Source: Clostridium tagluense (lineage in GTDB: Bacteria; Bacillota; Clostridia; Clostridiales; Clostridiaceae). From it: a stretch of DNA of 64,000 nt. Location: NCBI RefSeq assembly GCF_003865095.1, contig NZ_BHYK01000006.1:104270-168269 (forward strand). Reading direction: 5' to 3'. The translations under genes were made by a program, and so were the position numbers. A model generated the notes under the pieces. It was not told the origin of the DNA and did no database searches. It saw only the letters and a program-made list of their open reading frames with translations. The first letter of the stretch is position 1; each line of letters opens with the position of its first letter. This document shows positions 9,426 through 20,108 of the stretch, one piece after another.

Positions 9426-10950
9426 GCTTTTTTAGTCCCATGATTTTATAGATTGAGTCCATGTCTATACTATCTCTCACTATATCTGCTAGCTTGTCTA
9501 TTTCTTTTTCTCTTAAACTTTCGTAGACCTTAGATTTTTTAGGCTCCATAGCTTTTTTTACTCTTAGCGCATTTACTATATATTCTCTAAATTCTACTCC
9601 ATCGAAAATTCCATGGATATATGTACCCATAATATTTCCGACTTCATTAATTGCTCCGTCAAAGGAAGACGAATGATCACCTTCTAAAGAAGAGTGCTCA
9701 CTATTCTTTTCATATATTTCAAAGAGTGGTTTTGCCTTATGCCCATACTTACAAATCCCCATATGTATTTCATAACCATAGACTTCAATATTATCACTAT
9801 TCACTACGTCAATAGCTGTCATATTGATGCTGCGCGCCTTTACTCTTGTAGTTATTTTTTCTTCTTCGAATACTGTATCTATGTCTAAAAGCTTCAAACC
9901 CTCTATTTTTTCTAAATTTGTTTCTACGCCATAAGGATCATTTAAGCTATTCCCTAGCATTTGATACCCTCCACAAATACCTAATACCTTACCTTCTACG
10001 CTATATTTCACAATGGCCTCTGCAAGTCCTGACTTTCTTAGCGTGATTAAATCCTCAATGGTGTTTTTAGTTCCTGGTATTATAAGTAAGTCTGGATTTC
10101 CCAATTCTTCTTTAGTTGTAACAAATCTAACTGATACATCCTCTTCAGTCTTTAATGCATCTAAGTCTGTGAAGTTTGATATATGTGGCAACCATATCAC
10201 TGCAACATCAATAGGTGCAGTAATTTTTTTGTTGAATTCTACTGTGCCATCTTCATCTTCTAAATCCAGTCTAAAGTAAGGAACTACTCCAGCGCAAGGG
10301 ATATGTATAATATCCTCTAGCATTGTAAGACCTGGCTTTAGGATTTCTATATCCCCTCTAAATTTATTTATAATAGTGGCTTTAACTCTTTTTTTCTCTT
10401 CCTCATTCAGTAAAAGCATTGTTCCTGCTAGAGAAGCAAATACTCCACCCTTATCTATATCTCCAGCCAGGATTACAGGGGCATCTATAAGCTCTGCCAT
10501 TCCCATATTTACTATATCTCTATCTCTTAAATTAATTTCTGCTGGACTTCCTGCGCCTTCCATTACTATAATATCAAATTTCTTTTCTAACTCTTCAAAC
10601 TGCATCTTTAACATATCTTTAAATTCCACTTTCATATTATGATATTCCATAGCTGTACTATTTCCAAAAACCTTCCCATTAACTATAACTTGGCACTTTT
10701 TATCTGAGGAAGGTTTTAATAAAATTGGATTCATAAATACCTCTGGCTCAAGCCCAGCTGCATAGGCTTGGAGTACTTGTGCACGCCCCATTTCTTTTCC
10801 ATCCAATGTAATATAAGAATTCAATGACATATTCTGTGACTTAAAAGGACATACAGAAAACCCATCTTGCTTAAAAATTCTGCAAAGTGCTGTTACTAAT
10901 ATGCTTTTCCCTACAGATGAAGCAGTTCCTTGAACCATTATTTTAGCCAT
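9406..10950 (-). CDS. cobQ: Cobyric acid synthase (glutamine-hydrolysing)
   Basis: Amidates four side chains of adenosylcobyrinic a,c-diamide using glutamine and ATP. The protein has 514 residues. The N-terminal dethiobiotin-synthetase-like P-loop is [14 protein letters not shown]. The C-terminal class I amidotransferase domain has its catalytic Cys in [12 protein letters not shown] and the His in YIHGIFDG. The ATG at 10950 is chosen because AAGGAGGG lies just upstream. An in-frame start 16 codons earlier would run into the riboswitch terminator. The last residues, GTVNN plus stop, are encoded by a dispersed repeat, so the native C-terminus has been replaced or extended slightly. First gene of the B12-controlled operon. 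Confidence 0.96.
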   Translation of the reverse strand: MAKIMVQGTASSVGKSILVTALCRIFKQDGFSVCPFKSQNMSLNSYITLDGKEMGRAQVLQAYAAGLEPEVFMNPILLKPSSDKKCQVIVNGKVFGNSTAMEYHNMKVEFKDMLKMQFEELEKKFDIIVMEGAGSPAEINLRDRDIVNMGMAELIDAPVILAGDIDKGGVFASLAGTMLLLNEEEKKRVKATIINKFRGDIEILKPGLTMLEDIIHIPCAGVVPYFRLDLEDEDGTVEFNKKITAPIDVAVIWLPHISNFTDLDALKTEEDVSVRFVTTKEELGNPDLLIIPGTKNTIEDLITLRKSGLAEAIVKYSVEGKVLGICGGYQMLGNSLNDPYGVETNLEKIEGLKLLDIDTVFEEEKITTRVKARSINMTAIDVVNSDNIEVYGYEIHMGICKYGHKAKPLFEIYEKNSEHSSLEGDHSSSFDGAINEVGNIMGTYIHGIFDGVEFREYIVNALRVKKAMEPKKSKVYESLREKEIDKLADIVRDSIDMDSIYKIMGLKKLGTVNN

Positions 10951-10980
10951 TACTGTCCCTCCTTGTATGCTTTTTTTATG

Positions 10981-11016
10981 CAAAATAAAAAACAGCAAGC
11001 TTTCGCACCTGCTGTT
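10981..11016 (-). terminator. Riboswitch expression-platform terminator
   Basis: The AACAGCAGGTGCG/AAGCTTGCTGTT hairpin is followed by TTTTTTATTTT on the minus strand. It lies between the cobalamin aptamer and cobQ, where a transcription-attenuating terminator is expected. Confidence 0.88.
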
Positions 11017-11067
11017 ATGTACAAAATTTCATTGCACTAACTTAATTTCTACAAGTTCTTTCCCGCC

Positions 11068-11232
11068 GAAAGTTTAATATTACTGATTTAGGCAGGTCTC
11101 CTGGCTCTTGATTCACTCTCCCCTTTCCCTTGCCCTTTCGGGTGGTTATAAAAGGTTCGTCCTCAATTACAGTAGCGGGGGCTGCTGTGGATTTAAACCA
11201 CATTCCCTTTTCACCCTATTAAATAATCTACT
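11068..11232 (-). promoter_or_regulatory. Cobalamin (adenosylcobalamin-type) riboswitch
   Basis: On the minus strand the leader carries the B12-box AGCCAGGAGACCTGCC (11090-11105). Upstream of it are GGGAATGTGGTTTAAATCC and CAGCAGCCCCCGCTACTG (11171-11190 region), both hallmarks of the aptamer core. A terminator hairpin follows before cobQ. The arrangement predicts that cobalamin shuts off cobQ-cbiB-hemA-hemL by premature termination. Ends are approximate. Confidence 0.95.
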
Positions 11233-11429
11233 AACGTAGCTTAATTAATAAAAGGCACCTAAAAATATCTATTCACTTTTTCAAAAAAAATCCTATAATA
11301 AAATCAAATTTATTGAAAATCACAATATTTAATGTATTTCTACATTGTTAAGTTTATAGCATTCCATCAGTTATGTCAATAAATAAGATTTTCATATCCT
11401 TTAATATGTTTCTTGAATTTTGGAATCAA

Positions 11430-12275
11430 CTAATTATATATATATTCATTATTGTGCTTATCTATTTTTTCTATTTTATTCACTTTAATTATTGGAATCA
11501 CAGTAATTTGTCCACTTTTAGAATCCACATATTCTCGCTCCCCAAGTGTTCCCTCTACATTTACCCAGGTGCCTTCTGTGAATGATTTTTTCTCGGAATA
11601 ACCACACAAAATTCCCAAGGGCTGTGCATCTGCAGCGCAACAACTTACAATAATTCTAGATAATATAAATTCCCCTTCATTAAGTCCCTTTTGTTTATAT
11701 ATGAATCCTTTGGTATTAATAACTCTACCAACATAATTATGCGGATTTCCATATATATCTTCATAAGTTTTTATAAAATTTTCTTTAGTAATATCTATAG
11801 TTCCACCTTTTACTGCTACTATATTTTCTAAAGACTTATTTAATGAAACGTTAGCGCTGTCAATAGAATTAATGTGTTCTTCATTATGCCCACATACCTC
11901 TGTTCCATCCGCTAGAACTTTATGTTTATGCTTTAAGTTACTAATTTTCAACTGTGAAGTTAATGAAAACCCCTTGTTTATTGCGCTGTAAGTGCTCATA
12001 CCCACCGGTTTTAATAGAAATCCTAAAGCAAGTGGGATTAAAAACATGATATATCCAATTTTCAACCTTTTAGCCTTTTTAACTGCGTAAATATTTTTTC
12101 CTTGGAAAATAAGCAAAGCAATAAAAAAGTATAATGCAAATTTTACGTATTTAACCATTTTGGGATGTACAAATAAAGTTATTTTATTTGTACTTATTAT
12201 CATATAAAAATAACAAGTGAAGCCTGTGAGTATAAGAAACCATATGAATTCATTTAAATTTAACTTCTTTTTCAA
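11430..12275 (-). CDS. TIGR03943/YcgQ-like membrane protein, partner of the upstream permease
   Basis: 281 residues. Two to three N-terminal membrane helices (FIWFLILTGFTCYFYMIIS, YVKFALYFFIALLIFQG, GYIMFLIPLALGFLL) are followed by an extracytoplasmic part. That part contains a His/Cys patch (LKHKHKVLADGTEVCGHNEEH) and a conserved C-terminal domain with SRIIVSCCAADAQPLGILC. The SCCAAD motif and pairing with an UPF0718 permease match the TIGR03943/YcgQ family. Members of this pair are linked to metal handling in some Firmicutes, but the function is not established. The start is TTG at 12275, six bases after AAGGAGG. Probably co-transcribed with the permease, 98 bases upstream. Confidence 0.8.
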   Translation of the reverse strand: MKKKLNLNEFIWFLILTGFTCYFYMIISTNKITLFVHPKMVKYVKFALYFFIALLIFQGKNIYAVKKAKRLKIGYIMFLIPLALGFLLKPVGMSTYSAINKGFSLTSQLKISNLKHKHKVLADGTEVCGHNEEHINSIDSANVSLNKSLENIVAVKGGTIDITKENFIKTYEDIYGNPHNYVGRVINTKGFIYKQKGLNEGEFILSRIIVSCCAADAQPLGILCGYSEKKSFTEGTWVNVEGTLGEREYVDSKSGQITVIPIIKVNKIEKIDKHNNEYIYN

Positions 12276-12373
12276 ACCTTTCCTCCTTATAGCATCCTGT
12301 GATTGGATAATAATTATTAATTAATATATCCCTTGTAGCTACTTATTATAGATTTATCCATATAAAGAATTAT

Positions 12374-13507
12374 CTATAAAGTTAAAGCATTGCTTAACAC
12401 CTCAAGAGGAAATATATTTGCTATAACAGCTAAAATAAAGCAAATAGTAATTATAAGAAAAATAAGTTTGGCTACAAAATTTAATTTAAAACTTCCACAA
12501 AGCATAATTGTATTTTTTATATCTAACATAGGCCCTAAAATTAAAAATCCTAAAATTGAACCTGAGGTAAATTGACCTAAAAAACCTCTAGCTATAAATG
12601 CATCTGTTTCTGAACAAACTGATAATACAAAAGCAAGCACCATCATCACTATTATAGAGGATAACACTCCACCACCTATTGATAAAATATATGTTTTAGG
12701 TATAAAAACTTGCATACATGTAGATAAGAAAACCCCCATTATAAAGAATCTACCTATGTCATATAGCTCTGCACTTGTATGTGATATTATTTCCTCTATA
12801 TTACGTATAATCACATTGCCTGCTTTACTATGATTATGACTATGTCCACAAGAACAGTTATCATGATTATGTTTAAGATTTTGCAGAGTATGATGTCCAC
12901 AACCGCAATCAGCCTTATGTAATCTTCCTCTAGGCTTTTTAACTGCTTGTGGCTTAAAAGGACTATCTTTATGAAGTACCCCTATAAGAACACCTATTGT
13001 TATAGCACCAACCATACCAAACATAGCTCTTGCTATTACCATATATGACATTCCCATAAAGGCATAATGTGTTGACAATAAAACCACGGGATTCATTATG
13101 GGAACTGATAGCATAAATGTAACTGCAATACTTAGTGGAACACCCTTTTTAAGTAGTCTCCTAGTTATAGGAACAATAGCACACTCACATACTGGAAAAA
13201 CAAGTCCCACTAGGGATGCAATTAAAACTCCTACAAATTTATTTTTAGGAATTATTTTAGCAATTGCTTCCTCTGATACAAATATTTGAATTATAGAAGA
13301 AGCTAATGCCCCAATTAGTATAAATGGTATACCTTCAAAGATTATACTAAGAAAAATTGTAGAAAAATCATTAATAATCCTAGAATCAAATTTAATAACT
13401 GTAGTACTCTGTGCAAAATATATGCCCAATAGTAAGACTATGATGATAATTAAAATTTTTATTAGGTTAATCTCACTATCATAAACTCTTTTATTTTCCT
13501 GAATCAA
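12374..13507 (-). CDS. UPF0718/YraQ-YcgR family permease with His/Cys-rich loop
   Basis: 377-residue integral membrane protein with about eight hydrophobic helices. The conserved blocks are LVFPVCECAIVPITRRLLKKG, SVPIMNPVVLLSTHYA and SVCSETDAFIARGF, all characteristic of the YraQ/YcgR permease family. Between the two halves lies a soluble loop (about residues 190-225) that is rich in His and Cys (CGCGHH, HNHDNCSCGHSHNHS), which looks like a metal-binding segment. The family substrate is not firmly known. It starts at TTG (13507), ribosome site weak. The next gene is its usual partner, so the pair likely forms one complex. No Zur or similar operator was recognised upstream. Confidence 0.85.
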   Translation of the reverse strand: MIQENKRVYDSEINLIKILIIIIVLLLGIYFAQSTTVIKFDSRIINDFSTIFLSIIFEGIPFILIGALASSIIQIFVSEEAIAKIIPKNKFVGVLIASLVGLVFPVCECAIVPITRRLLKKGVPLSIAVTFMLSVPIMNPVVLLSTHYAFMGMSYMVIARAMFGMVGAITIGVLIGVLHKDSPFKPQAVKKPRGRLHKADCGCGHHTLQNLKHNHDNCSCGHSHNHSKAGNVIIRNIEEIISHTSAELYDIGRFFIMGVFLSTCMQVFIPKTYILSIGGGVLSSIIVMMVLAFVLSVCSETDAFIARGFLGQFTSGSILGFLILGPMLDIKNTIMLCGSFKLNFVAKLIFLIITICFILAVIANIFPLEVLSNALTL

Positions 13508-13732
13508 GTTCCCAACCCCTTACTATTAATATTTATACATTCTGAACTATTATATTATCTTGTAATGCTACTTATGCAATTGCACTTGTTGATTTTTTAA
13601 TTATAATTACATTGTTTTATTTTTTTTAACTTAAATCCAAATTTTTGCTATAAATGTTTTAATTTATGTTGATTTCATTCGAGAAATAATTTATTATGTT
13701 ATGTGTTGGACAAATTTAAAAGGAGAGATTAT

Positions 13733-15733
13733 ATGAAATTTAAAAGTTTTAAAATGAACAGCATTCGTACTAAATTAATTATTAGTTTGGTAGGAATTTG
13801 TGTAATTCCATTAATAATAACAGGTTTTGGCTCTTACAATCAGTCAAAGTCAATTCTCAATAAAAAATTAACAGTCACAAGTAGCCAAACGCTTACAGAA
13901 ATAAACAACGGATTAGTTGATTACTTTAATGGATTTTCTAATATGATTTTAATGGTATCAAGCAATTATGATTTTGTGAATGTTGATACAGGTAATAATG
14001 CTAAATATATACCTGATATATTAAAAGGCGTAAAAGAAAGCAACAAAGATATACTTTGTATCTCTTATGGAACTGCCTCTGGCAAGTTTGATACATATCC
14101 TAATGATAAAATGCCTGAGGGATATGATGCAACCACAAGACCTTGGTATAAACAAGCTTTAGAACATAAAGGTCAAGTTATAATAACTCCTGCATATAAA
14201 GACCCGGGAACTGGAAACAATGTTGTTACACTTGCAATAACAGTAGAAAAAAGCGGACAAGTAGTTGGCGTTGTGGGAATAGATTTACCATTAACTACAC
14301 TTGCACAGCGAATATCTACAAAGAAAGTAGGTAGTACAGGATATGTGTTTATTTCGGATGTATCAGGAAACATTTTAGCTCATCCACAAAAGGAGCTTAT
14401 TAACACAAATGCAGCCTCCAAGTTGTCTTTTTGGAATAAAGCAAAATCAGAAAATAGTGGTTTTGTTAATTATAAAGATAATGGTACTAAAAAATTTGGA
14501 GTCTATCAAACAAATGCATTAACAGGTTGGAAGCTCGTAGCTACTTTAGATGAAAGCGAACTATCCAGTGATACAAAATCTATTTTACAAACAACCTTTT
14601 TAATGATATTGGTAATGGGAATAATTTCAATATTTATGTCATTATTATTAAGCAAGGGGATATCTAATAACATCCTGAAATTAAAAGAAGTATTTGCTAA
14701 GGCATCAAATGGAGACTTAACGGTGTCTATTAAAGCTTCAACAAAAGATGAATTTAACGATTTAGCTATATCCTTTAATTTAATGATAAAAAATATATCT
14801 GATCTTATGCATAGTGTTACAAACTCTTCTAAGACGGTACTTCTAACATCAACAAGTCTTACCAATATGTCAGAGGGGGTAACCGCTTCTATAAGTGAAG
14901 TAGCAAGTGCAATAGAGGAAGTTTCCGTAGGTGCAACGCATCAAGCTCAAAATGCTCAAAATGGTGCTTCTCAAATGGAGGACCTATCAAACAGAATAGA
15001 TAAAATCAGTGTTAACTCTAATGAAATGGACAAAATTTCAAGCAATACTAAAGATTTAGGCTCAAAAGGCCTATTAATGGTAAATACCTTAATTGAGAAA
15101 TCAAATAAGACTAAGATAGCTACTGCAGAGGTTAACAATATAGTGCAAGATATGAATGAAAGCACTAAGCAAATAAATGCAATCTCTGAAACAATAGCCA
15201 ATATAACAGAGCAAACTAATCTTTTATCATTAAATGCAAGTATTGAATCTGCACGTGCAGGTGAAGCCGGCAGAGGATTTGCTGTAGTTGCAAACGAAAT
15301 AAGAAAACTTGCTGACCAGTCAAAAACTTCAACTGAAGAAATAAAGGCAATTATAGCAAGCATACAGAAAAAGTCAGATGTAGCGGTAAATGCTATTAAA
15401 TCCACTGAAACTGTAGTAAATGAGCAAGAGTTAGCGGTAGTTCAAACCCAGGAGATATTTAGTGAAATTCTAAAATCAATTGAAGTAATGATTACTAAAG
15501 TTGATGAAGTAAAAATATCTATTATTGATATAAATGAGAAAAAACAATCTACAGTATTAGAAATCGAAAATATTTCTGCAATATCAGAACAAACAGCTGC
15601 CTCTTCAGAACAAGTTACAGCTTCTACAGAAGAAATAACAGCCACTATGGAAGAGTTTACAAAGCATTCAGGTGAGCTACAAATCTTAGCCGAGCAGTTA
15701 GGGTCAGAAATAAATAAATTTAAAATTAATTAA
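13733..15733 (+). CDS. Methyl-accepting chemotaxis protein with dCache sensor domain
   Basis: Transmembrane chemoreceptor of 667 residues. In order: a first membrane helix (about 11-31, [19 protein letters not shown]), an extracellular double-Cache domain (about 35-280; motifs [24 protein letters not shown]), a second helix ([18 protein letters not shown]) and a HAMP domain. The cytoplasmic signalling hairpin has the invariant tip [25 protein letters not shown]. Clusters of Glu/Gln in the flanking helices are likely methylation sites. The ATG at 13733 lies eight bases after AAGGAGAG and is preferred over an earlier in-frame GTG. Single gene; no che genes adjacent. The ligand cannot be predicted. 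Confidence 0.94.
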   Translation: MKFKSFKMNSIRTKLIISLVGICVIPLIITGFGSYNQSKSILNKKLTVTSSQTLTEINNGLVDYFNGFSNMILMVSSNYDFVNVDTGNNAKYIPDILKGVKESNKDILCISYGTASGKFDTYPNDKMPEGYDATTRPWYKQALEHKGQVIITPAYKDPGTGNNVVTLAITVEKSGQVVGVVGIDLPLTTLAQRISTKKVGSTGYVFISDVSGNILAHPQKELINTNAASKLSFWNKAKSENSGFVNYKDNGTKKFGVYQTNALTGWKLVATLDESELSSDTKSILQTTFLMILVMGIISIFMSLLLSKGISNNILKLKEVFAKASNGDLTVSIKASTKDEFNDLAISFNLMIKNISDLMHSVTNSSKTVLLTSTSLTNMSEGVTASISEVASAIEEVSVGATHQAQNAQNGASQMEDLSNRIDKISVNSNEMDKISSNTKDLGSKGLLMVNTLIEKSNKTKIATAEVNNIVQDMNESTKQINAISETIANITEQTNLLSLNASIESARAGEAGRGFAVVANEIRKLADQSKTSTEEIKAIIASIQKKSDVAVNAIKSTETVVNEQELAVVQTQEIFSEILKSIEVMITKVDEVKISIIDINEKKQSTVLEIENISAISEQTAASSEQVTASTEEITATMEEFTKHSGELQILAEQLGSEINKFKIN

Positions 15734-15800
15734 TCATCCTCACTTTCCCTTAAATAAATTCATTAGAATTTCGAGATTTATTACTGAATGTACCCTAAAA

Positions 15801-15851
15801 GAAAAATTGTCCACAGTAGAACCAAATTTTATGGCTCTACTGTGGACAATT
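15801..15851 (-). terminator. Terminator of trmB
   Basis: A perfect 16-base stem (AATTGTCCACAGTAGA paired with its complement, 15805-15820 with 15836-15851) precedes TTTTTCTTTT on the minus strand. It separates the convergent chemoreceptor gene and trmB. Confidence 0.92.
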
Positions 15852-15883
15852 GTGCTTCTAACTGTGTTTATATTATTATTTAT

Positions 15884-16537
15884 CTATATTAGTTTAGCCC
15901 TCAAAAACATAGCTTTCATGCCCAGGCTCGCAAATTTAGCTTCATACTCTGTAACTACATTTTCTTTAAAATCACTATTATGCAAGTCATAGGTTGAAAA
16001 TAATATTTCAAATCCACATTCTTTGAAATACTCTACTGAGTCCTCAAATAACTCTGTGTCATCTGTTTTAAACCAAACTTCAGATCCTGTCTTTAAGAAT
16101 TTCTTATAATTTGTTAAAAATTTAGTGTGAGTTAATCTTCTTTTGTTATGTCTTTCCTTTGGCCAAGGGTTACAGAAATTTATATAAATTCTACTTATCT
16201 CATCTTTTGCAAAAACATCATCAATAAGCATTATATTTAGAGGCATAAGTCTTACATTTAGATTTTCTGACCCTTTAACTTCCCTTACCTTTATTACTTT
16301 TCTAAGGGCAAATACTAGCACCTCATCTTTTAAATCTATACCTACAAAATTAATATTAGGATTTTGCTTAGATTTTTCTGATATAAATCCACCCATGCCA
16401 CAGCCTAGTTCTAAATGTATTTCATTAGTATTTTTAAATTCGTCATTCCATTTTCCTTTATGAACATAATGATCTGTTACTACAATATGGCTAGACTCTA
16501 GCTCTGGCCTAGCCCAATATTTTTTTCTTAGGCGCAT
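15884..16537 (-). CDS. trmB: tRNA (guanine-N7-)-methyltransferase
   Basis: Methylates G46 in the variable loop of tRNAs using AdoMet. The 217 residues are full length: AdoMet-binding motif [11 protein letters not shown] (about 43-53), [11 protein letters not shown], the catalytic/tRNA-binding segment [18 protein letters not shown] and a C-terminal YEAKF motif. A ribosome site GGAGAAAAG precedes the ATG. It stands alone between the ABC transporter operon and the chemoreceptor, with its own terminator. Confidence 0.96.
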   Translation of the reverse strand: MRLRKKYWARPELESSHIVVTDHYVHKGKWNDEFKNTNEIHLELGCGMGGFISEKSKQNPNINFVGIDLKDEVLVFALRKVIKVREVKGSENLNVRLMPLNIMLIDDVFAKDEISRIYINFCNPWPKERHNKRRLTHTKFLTNYKKFLKTGSEVWFKTDDTELFEDSVEYFKECGFEILFSTYDLHNSDFKENVVTEYEAKFASLGMKAMFLRAKLI

Positions 16538-16651
16538 ATACTTTTCTCCTTTTATTTATATATTAAAAAATTACTACATAATTTTTCTCAAATTCACTTT
16601 ATTATTATATCACAGGAATTGCACTAAACAAACTTTATACTTCTAAATTTG

Positions 16652-16752
16652 CATTAGTTATTAACTGTCTCTACCTTAAAGGTGAATTAATTGTTACCTG
16701 TCCCCAACCTTTTAACATTTAAACATCAATTAGTTGTTACCTGTCCCCACCT
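16652..16752 (-). repeat. GGGGACAGTTAACAAC repeat cluster 3 (three copies)
   Basis: Minus-strand copies lie at about 16729-16750, 16685-16706 and 16653-16674. Two carry GGGGACAGGTAACAA rather than GTTAACAA, and the third is more degenerate (AGAGACAG). The first copy starts directly after the stop of the second ABC permease; the cluster ends upstream of trmB. Confidence 0.92.
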
Positions 16753-17896
16753 AAATGAATCTTTCTACATTTCTATCTTTTTTTATTTTATAAACTGAAA
16801 TCAGAAAAAACGCAAGTGCAAAACCTAACAATATTGTTATATTCCACAATATATCTTTAAACTGCGCTCCTGTTTGAAGCTTTCTTATAGCTCCCAGCGC
16901 CCAACTTTGTGGAATGAAATCTGATAGTCTTTGAAGATATTCTGGCATCATAGAAACTGGCCAAAAACAACCACCTAGCATACAAGAAGGTGTAATTATT
17001 AAGGTGGATAGATTACTAGCTGATGCAGAAGATTTTGCAAATGCCACTATTGCAAGCCCAATTGATACAGCTACTACTCCAAAGCTCATTAATATAATTA
17101 GTAACTGCATAGTTGGTACATGCATGTTATATTTTAGAATTTTAGTAGCTAAAAACATAACTATAGTAATCTGAATAAACACAATAAACAAATTTACTAT
17201 TACATTGGAAGTCATATACTGTTTTGAGCTTACGGGTGAAGTACATATCCTCTGGTAGGTTCTTTCTCTTTTTTCTTTTAAAATCAATGTTGAGGTTGTA
17301 GTTGTTCCCATTAACATTACCATAATAAATAATCCCATTGTATTTTGTGTTGAACTTCTTCCCTTTGTATTATCCGTTACAAATTTACTTTGGAGTGTTA
17401 ACTCCTGTTTTGAGTAGCCTTTATATATTTTATTAAAAACTTCTTCTTTTCCATTTGCAGCTTTTGATATACTCATTAGATTTCCCATATACATATCTAT
17501 ATAATTTTCTATCCACACAGTAGCATCCTGACCTTTTATAGATATTATTTGAATATTTTCCATGTTCCTTTTTAATATTTTCTCCTTCATATTTTCAGGG
17601 ATTATTAATGCAAATTGCACATCCCCATTGGATACTTTATCTTCTAAATTTTCTTCGTTTATTGGCACTATTTTAAATTTCTCAGTAGAATCTAAATATT
17701 TAAGCATATCCACAGCTATTTCTGTATTATCTTTATTAATAACTCCCAGGGATACTTTAGAATCAGAAGACGGCCCTTGCAAGCTCATAAAAATCAGAAC
17801 AAGAACTATAGGTAATATTATATATACTACTATATTAGATTTTTTTTTAAATATAATTTTAAACATATTTTGTGCTATCAAAAAAATATTCCTCAT
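16751..17896 (-). CDS. ABC-2 type transporter permease (second subunit)
   Basis: 381 residues with the ABC-2 permease layout. A first helix near residues 22-40 (NIVVYIILPIVLVLIFMSL) is followed by a large extracytoplasmic domain (about 45-175). The C-terminus has five or six helices, including LFIMVMLMGTTTTSTLIL and LIITPSCMLGGCFWPVSMMP. The last helix block resembles NatB/LnrN-type permeases. It begins one base after the stop of the upstream permease and must be translationally coupled. It is the last gene of the ATPase-permease-permease unit and likely pairs with the upstream permease to form the pore. A dispersed repeat follows at once. Confidence 0.88.
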   Translation of the reverse strand: MRNIFLIAQNMFKIIFKKKSNIVVYIILPIVLVLIFMSLQGPSSDSKVSLGVINKDNTEIAVDMLKYLDSTEKFKIVPINEENLEDKVSNGDVQFALIIPENMKEKILKRNMENIQIISIKGQDATVWIENYIDMYMGNLMSISKAANGKEEVFNKIYKGYSKQELTLQSKFVTDNTKGRSSTQNTMGLFIMVMLMGTTTTSTLILKEKRERTYQRICTSPVSSKQYMTSNVIVNLFIVFIQITIVMFLATKILKYNMHVPTMQLLIILMSFGVVAVSIGLAIVAFAKSSASASNLSTLIITPSCMLGGCFWPVSMMPEYLQRLSDFIPQSWALGAIRKLQTGAQFKDILWNITILLGFALAFFLISVYKIKKDRNVERFI

Positions 17897-17897
17897 G

Positions 17898-19025
17898 TTA
17901 TGCCCTCTCCTTTCTAAATATCAAGGTAGATATAGTTAAAAATACTGTAGCTGCTATTAAATTAATAGCAATGGTACCAAATACCTGACTAAAATTCCCA
18001 CCGTATATTACTTTAAAAATAGTGTCATTTGACCATCTTACTGGAGAAAATTTTGCTATATTAAATAGAAGTTCACTATTAAACTGTTCTAATGGAACAT
18101 ATCCGCCGCCAAGAAAAATCATGACAGGTACCATTATATTTAATACTCCTGACATTGCTGCTTCAGAATTAAAGATAAAAGCAGCTCCTATTCCTAAGGC
18201 TATTGACATAAAGGCTTCTGATGCCATTATTAAAAATATTATTCCTGGATTATTTCCCCAATCTACTTTTAAAACATATCTACTAAAAATTATCACTATT
18301 AATAATTGAAATAATAGACTTACAAAAGATCCAATATTCTTTCCTATAAAATATTCATATTTTTTTATAGGAGAAGTTAATATTCTATTCCCTGTCTTTC
18401 TTGTTTTTTCTCCCCTGATGCCATAAGCCCCTGACATAGCACCATACATTATAATTAAGGTTGTCATTGTTACTCCATAATAATCAATTGCTCTTGGCCG
18501 CTTTTTTTTATCAATGGATTTTACCTCTACATACTTTTTAGAATCTTCTTTTAAAACTTCCTTTACAGCCTTCGGATTAACCTTTGCTATTTCTGATATA
18601 ACATTATATTTTTGTACAAAAGCTTGGAAAATGCCTTCTACAAATGCAGCTTCAACGTTATATCTTTCGTTTTTAAAAAGCTTTATTTTATTTTCACTAT
18701 CATTAAAATCTATATAGCAGGCATATTGTGTTTCCTTAACACTATTAATCCCACTATCATATTCTTGTATTTTCGTAGGTTTTATTCCAAGTTTTTCTAT
18801 TTTTTTTATAAACTCTTCAAAAGCCTGCGCCCTTTGGCCTTGACCCTCAATAGAGTAAACTATCTTTGGATTATCAAACATTAATGAACTTCCCTCCATA
18901 CCACCAGAGAAAGCAGTTCCTAAAATCCACATAAGAACTATAGGAAATGCTATCATTATACCCATTATTTGCTTATTTCTTATATTATGCTTTATTTCCT
19001 TCAATACTATATTAAAAATCCTCAT
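17898..19025 (-). CDS. ABC-2 type transporter permease (first subunit)
   Basis: 375 residues with the same fold as the next gene: an N-terminal helix (IMGIMIAFPIVLMWILGTAFSGG), an extracytoplasmic domain to about residue 180, then C-terminal helices (VTMTTLIIMYGAMSGAYG, NIMVPVMIFLGGGYVPLEQF). AAGGAGGATAG precedes the ATG. It lies 53 bases after the ATPase gene. The two diverged permeases plus one ATPase suggest an ABCC-type heteromeric exporter for a hydrophobic compound; the substrate is unknown. Confidence 0.88.
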   Translation of the reverse strand: MRIFNIVLKEIKHNIRNKQIMGIMIAFPIVLMWILGTAFSGGMEGSSLMFDNPKIVYSIEGQGQRAQAFEEFIKKIEKLGIKPTKIQEYDSGINSVKETQYACYIDFNDSENKIKLFKNERYNVEAAFVEGIFQAFVQKYNVISEIAKVNPKAVKEVLKEDSKKYVEVKSIDKKKRPRAIDYYGVTMTTLIIMYGAMSGAYGIRGEKTRKTGNRILTSPIKKYEYFIGKNIGSFVSLLFQLLIVIIFSRYVLKVDWGNNPGIIFLIMASEAFMSIALGIGAAFIFNSEAAMSGVLNIMVPVMIFLGGGYVPLEQFNSELLFNIAKFSPVRWSNDTIFKVIYGGNFSQVFGTIAINLIAATVFLTISTLIFRKERA

Positions 19026-19078
19026 TCCTATCCTCCTTGTATTCCTTATAAGTGCATAATTTTTATTAACAGTTATGC

Positions 19079-20014
19079 CTAATCTCTAAGTTTTCTTCCC
19101 GTTAGAGTAAGGAATACTGACTCTAAATCTGGATTTTTACTTTCTATATTCTTAATAGAAATATTATTGCTGGTGAAATATAATATTATCTTATCTAAAT
19201 TAGTAACATCTTTTTTGCTTTCTATTTTAATTTTCTCATCCTGGACTTCTATTTGCACAACTCCAGGTATTGCCTTAACTTGCTCTATATTAAGCACTTC
19301 TACATCTTCTACAGTAATCTCAACATAATTTACATCTGTAACTATAGACTTTAACTCTTCCACAGTTCCTTGTGCAATTACTTTTCCATGGTCCATTATA
19401 GCTATATTCCCACATATAGCCTCTACCTCTTCCATATAGTGAGTAGTGTAAATTATAGTACATCCCAATAAGTTTAATTTTTTTACAGATTGTAATATAT
19501 GATTTCTTGATTGAGGATCAATTCCTACTGTTGGTTCGTCCATTATAATTAGCTTAGGTCTATGAGCTATAGAGCATGCAATATTTAATCGTCTTTTCAT
19601 TCCACCTGAAAAACTTTTTGGATACTGTTTTTTCTTATCTAAAAGTCCAACAAACTCTAGTGCCTCTTCTACTTTTTCTTTAAGCTCAGACCCTTTTAAT
19701 CCATAAAGACTAGCAAAAAACTTAACATTTTCATAGGCTGTTAAATCTTCATAAATAGCGATTTCTTGAGGTACCACACCAATATTTTGCTTAATATACG
19801 TGCTACTGCTTTCAATGCCTTTACCTAAAATTTCAATTTTACCTTTATCCATTGTAAGTAATCCACATAATATATTTATAATAGTACTCTTACCTGCTCC
19901 ATTAGGCCCGAGTAGCCCATAAATTTCACCTTCTTCTATAGATAAGCTTGCATTATCTACTGCTATTACATCTTTGAATTTTTTGGTTAATCCTTCAATT
20001 TTAACTATCTTCAT
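19079..20014 (-). CDS. ABC transporter ATP-binding protein (drug/antibiotic exporter type)
   Basis: Energy-coupling subunit of the adjacent permeases. The protein has 311 residues. It carries Walker A GPNGAGKS (36-43), a Q-loop in GVVPQEIAIYEDLTAYENV, the ABC signature SFSGGMKRR, Walker B IIMDEPTVGID and the switch His in TTHYMEEVEAIC. The C-terminal approximately 80 residues are typical of CcmA/DrrA/LnrL-like ATPases. The ATG at 20014 follows AGAGGGG; the upstream in-frame ATG lacks a ribosome site. A strong terminator sits between this gene and the response regulator, so it probably has its own promoter, plausibly activated by that regulator. Confidence 0.93.
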   Translation of the reverse strand: MKIVKIEGLTKKFKDVIAVDNASLSIEEGEIYGLLGPNGAGKSTIINILCGLLTMDKGKIEILGKGIESSSTYIKQNIGVVPQEIAIYEDLTAYENVKFFASLYGLKGSELKEKVEEALEFVGLLDKKKQYPKSFSGGMKRRLNIACSIAHRPKLIIMDEPTVGIDPQSRNHILQSVKKLNLLGCTIIYTTHYMEEVEAICGNIAIMDHGKVIAQGTVEELKSIVTDVNYVEITVEDVEVLNIEQVKAIPGVVQIEVQDEKIKIESKKDVTNLDKIILYFTSNNISIKNIESKNPDLESVFLTLTGRKLRD

Positions 20015-20108
20015 ATATAACCCCTCTTTATAATTTTTGTTGTTTAAGTACATTTAAATAATAAGTCAATATGCTCGTCTATTTCATGTAACTTATATTT
20101 CTATTATA

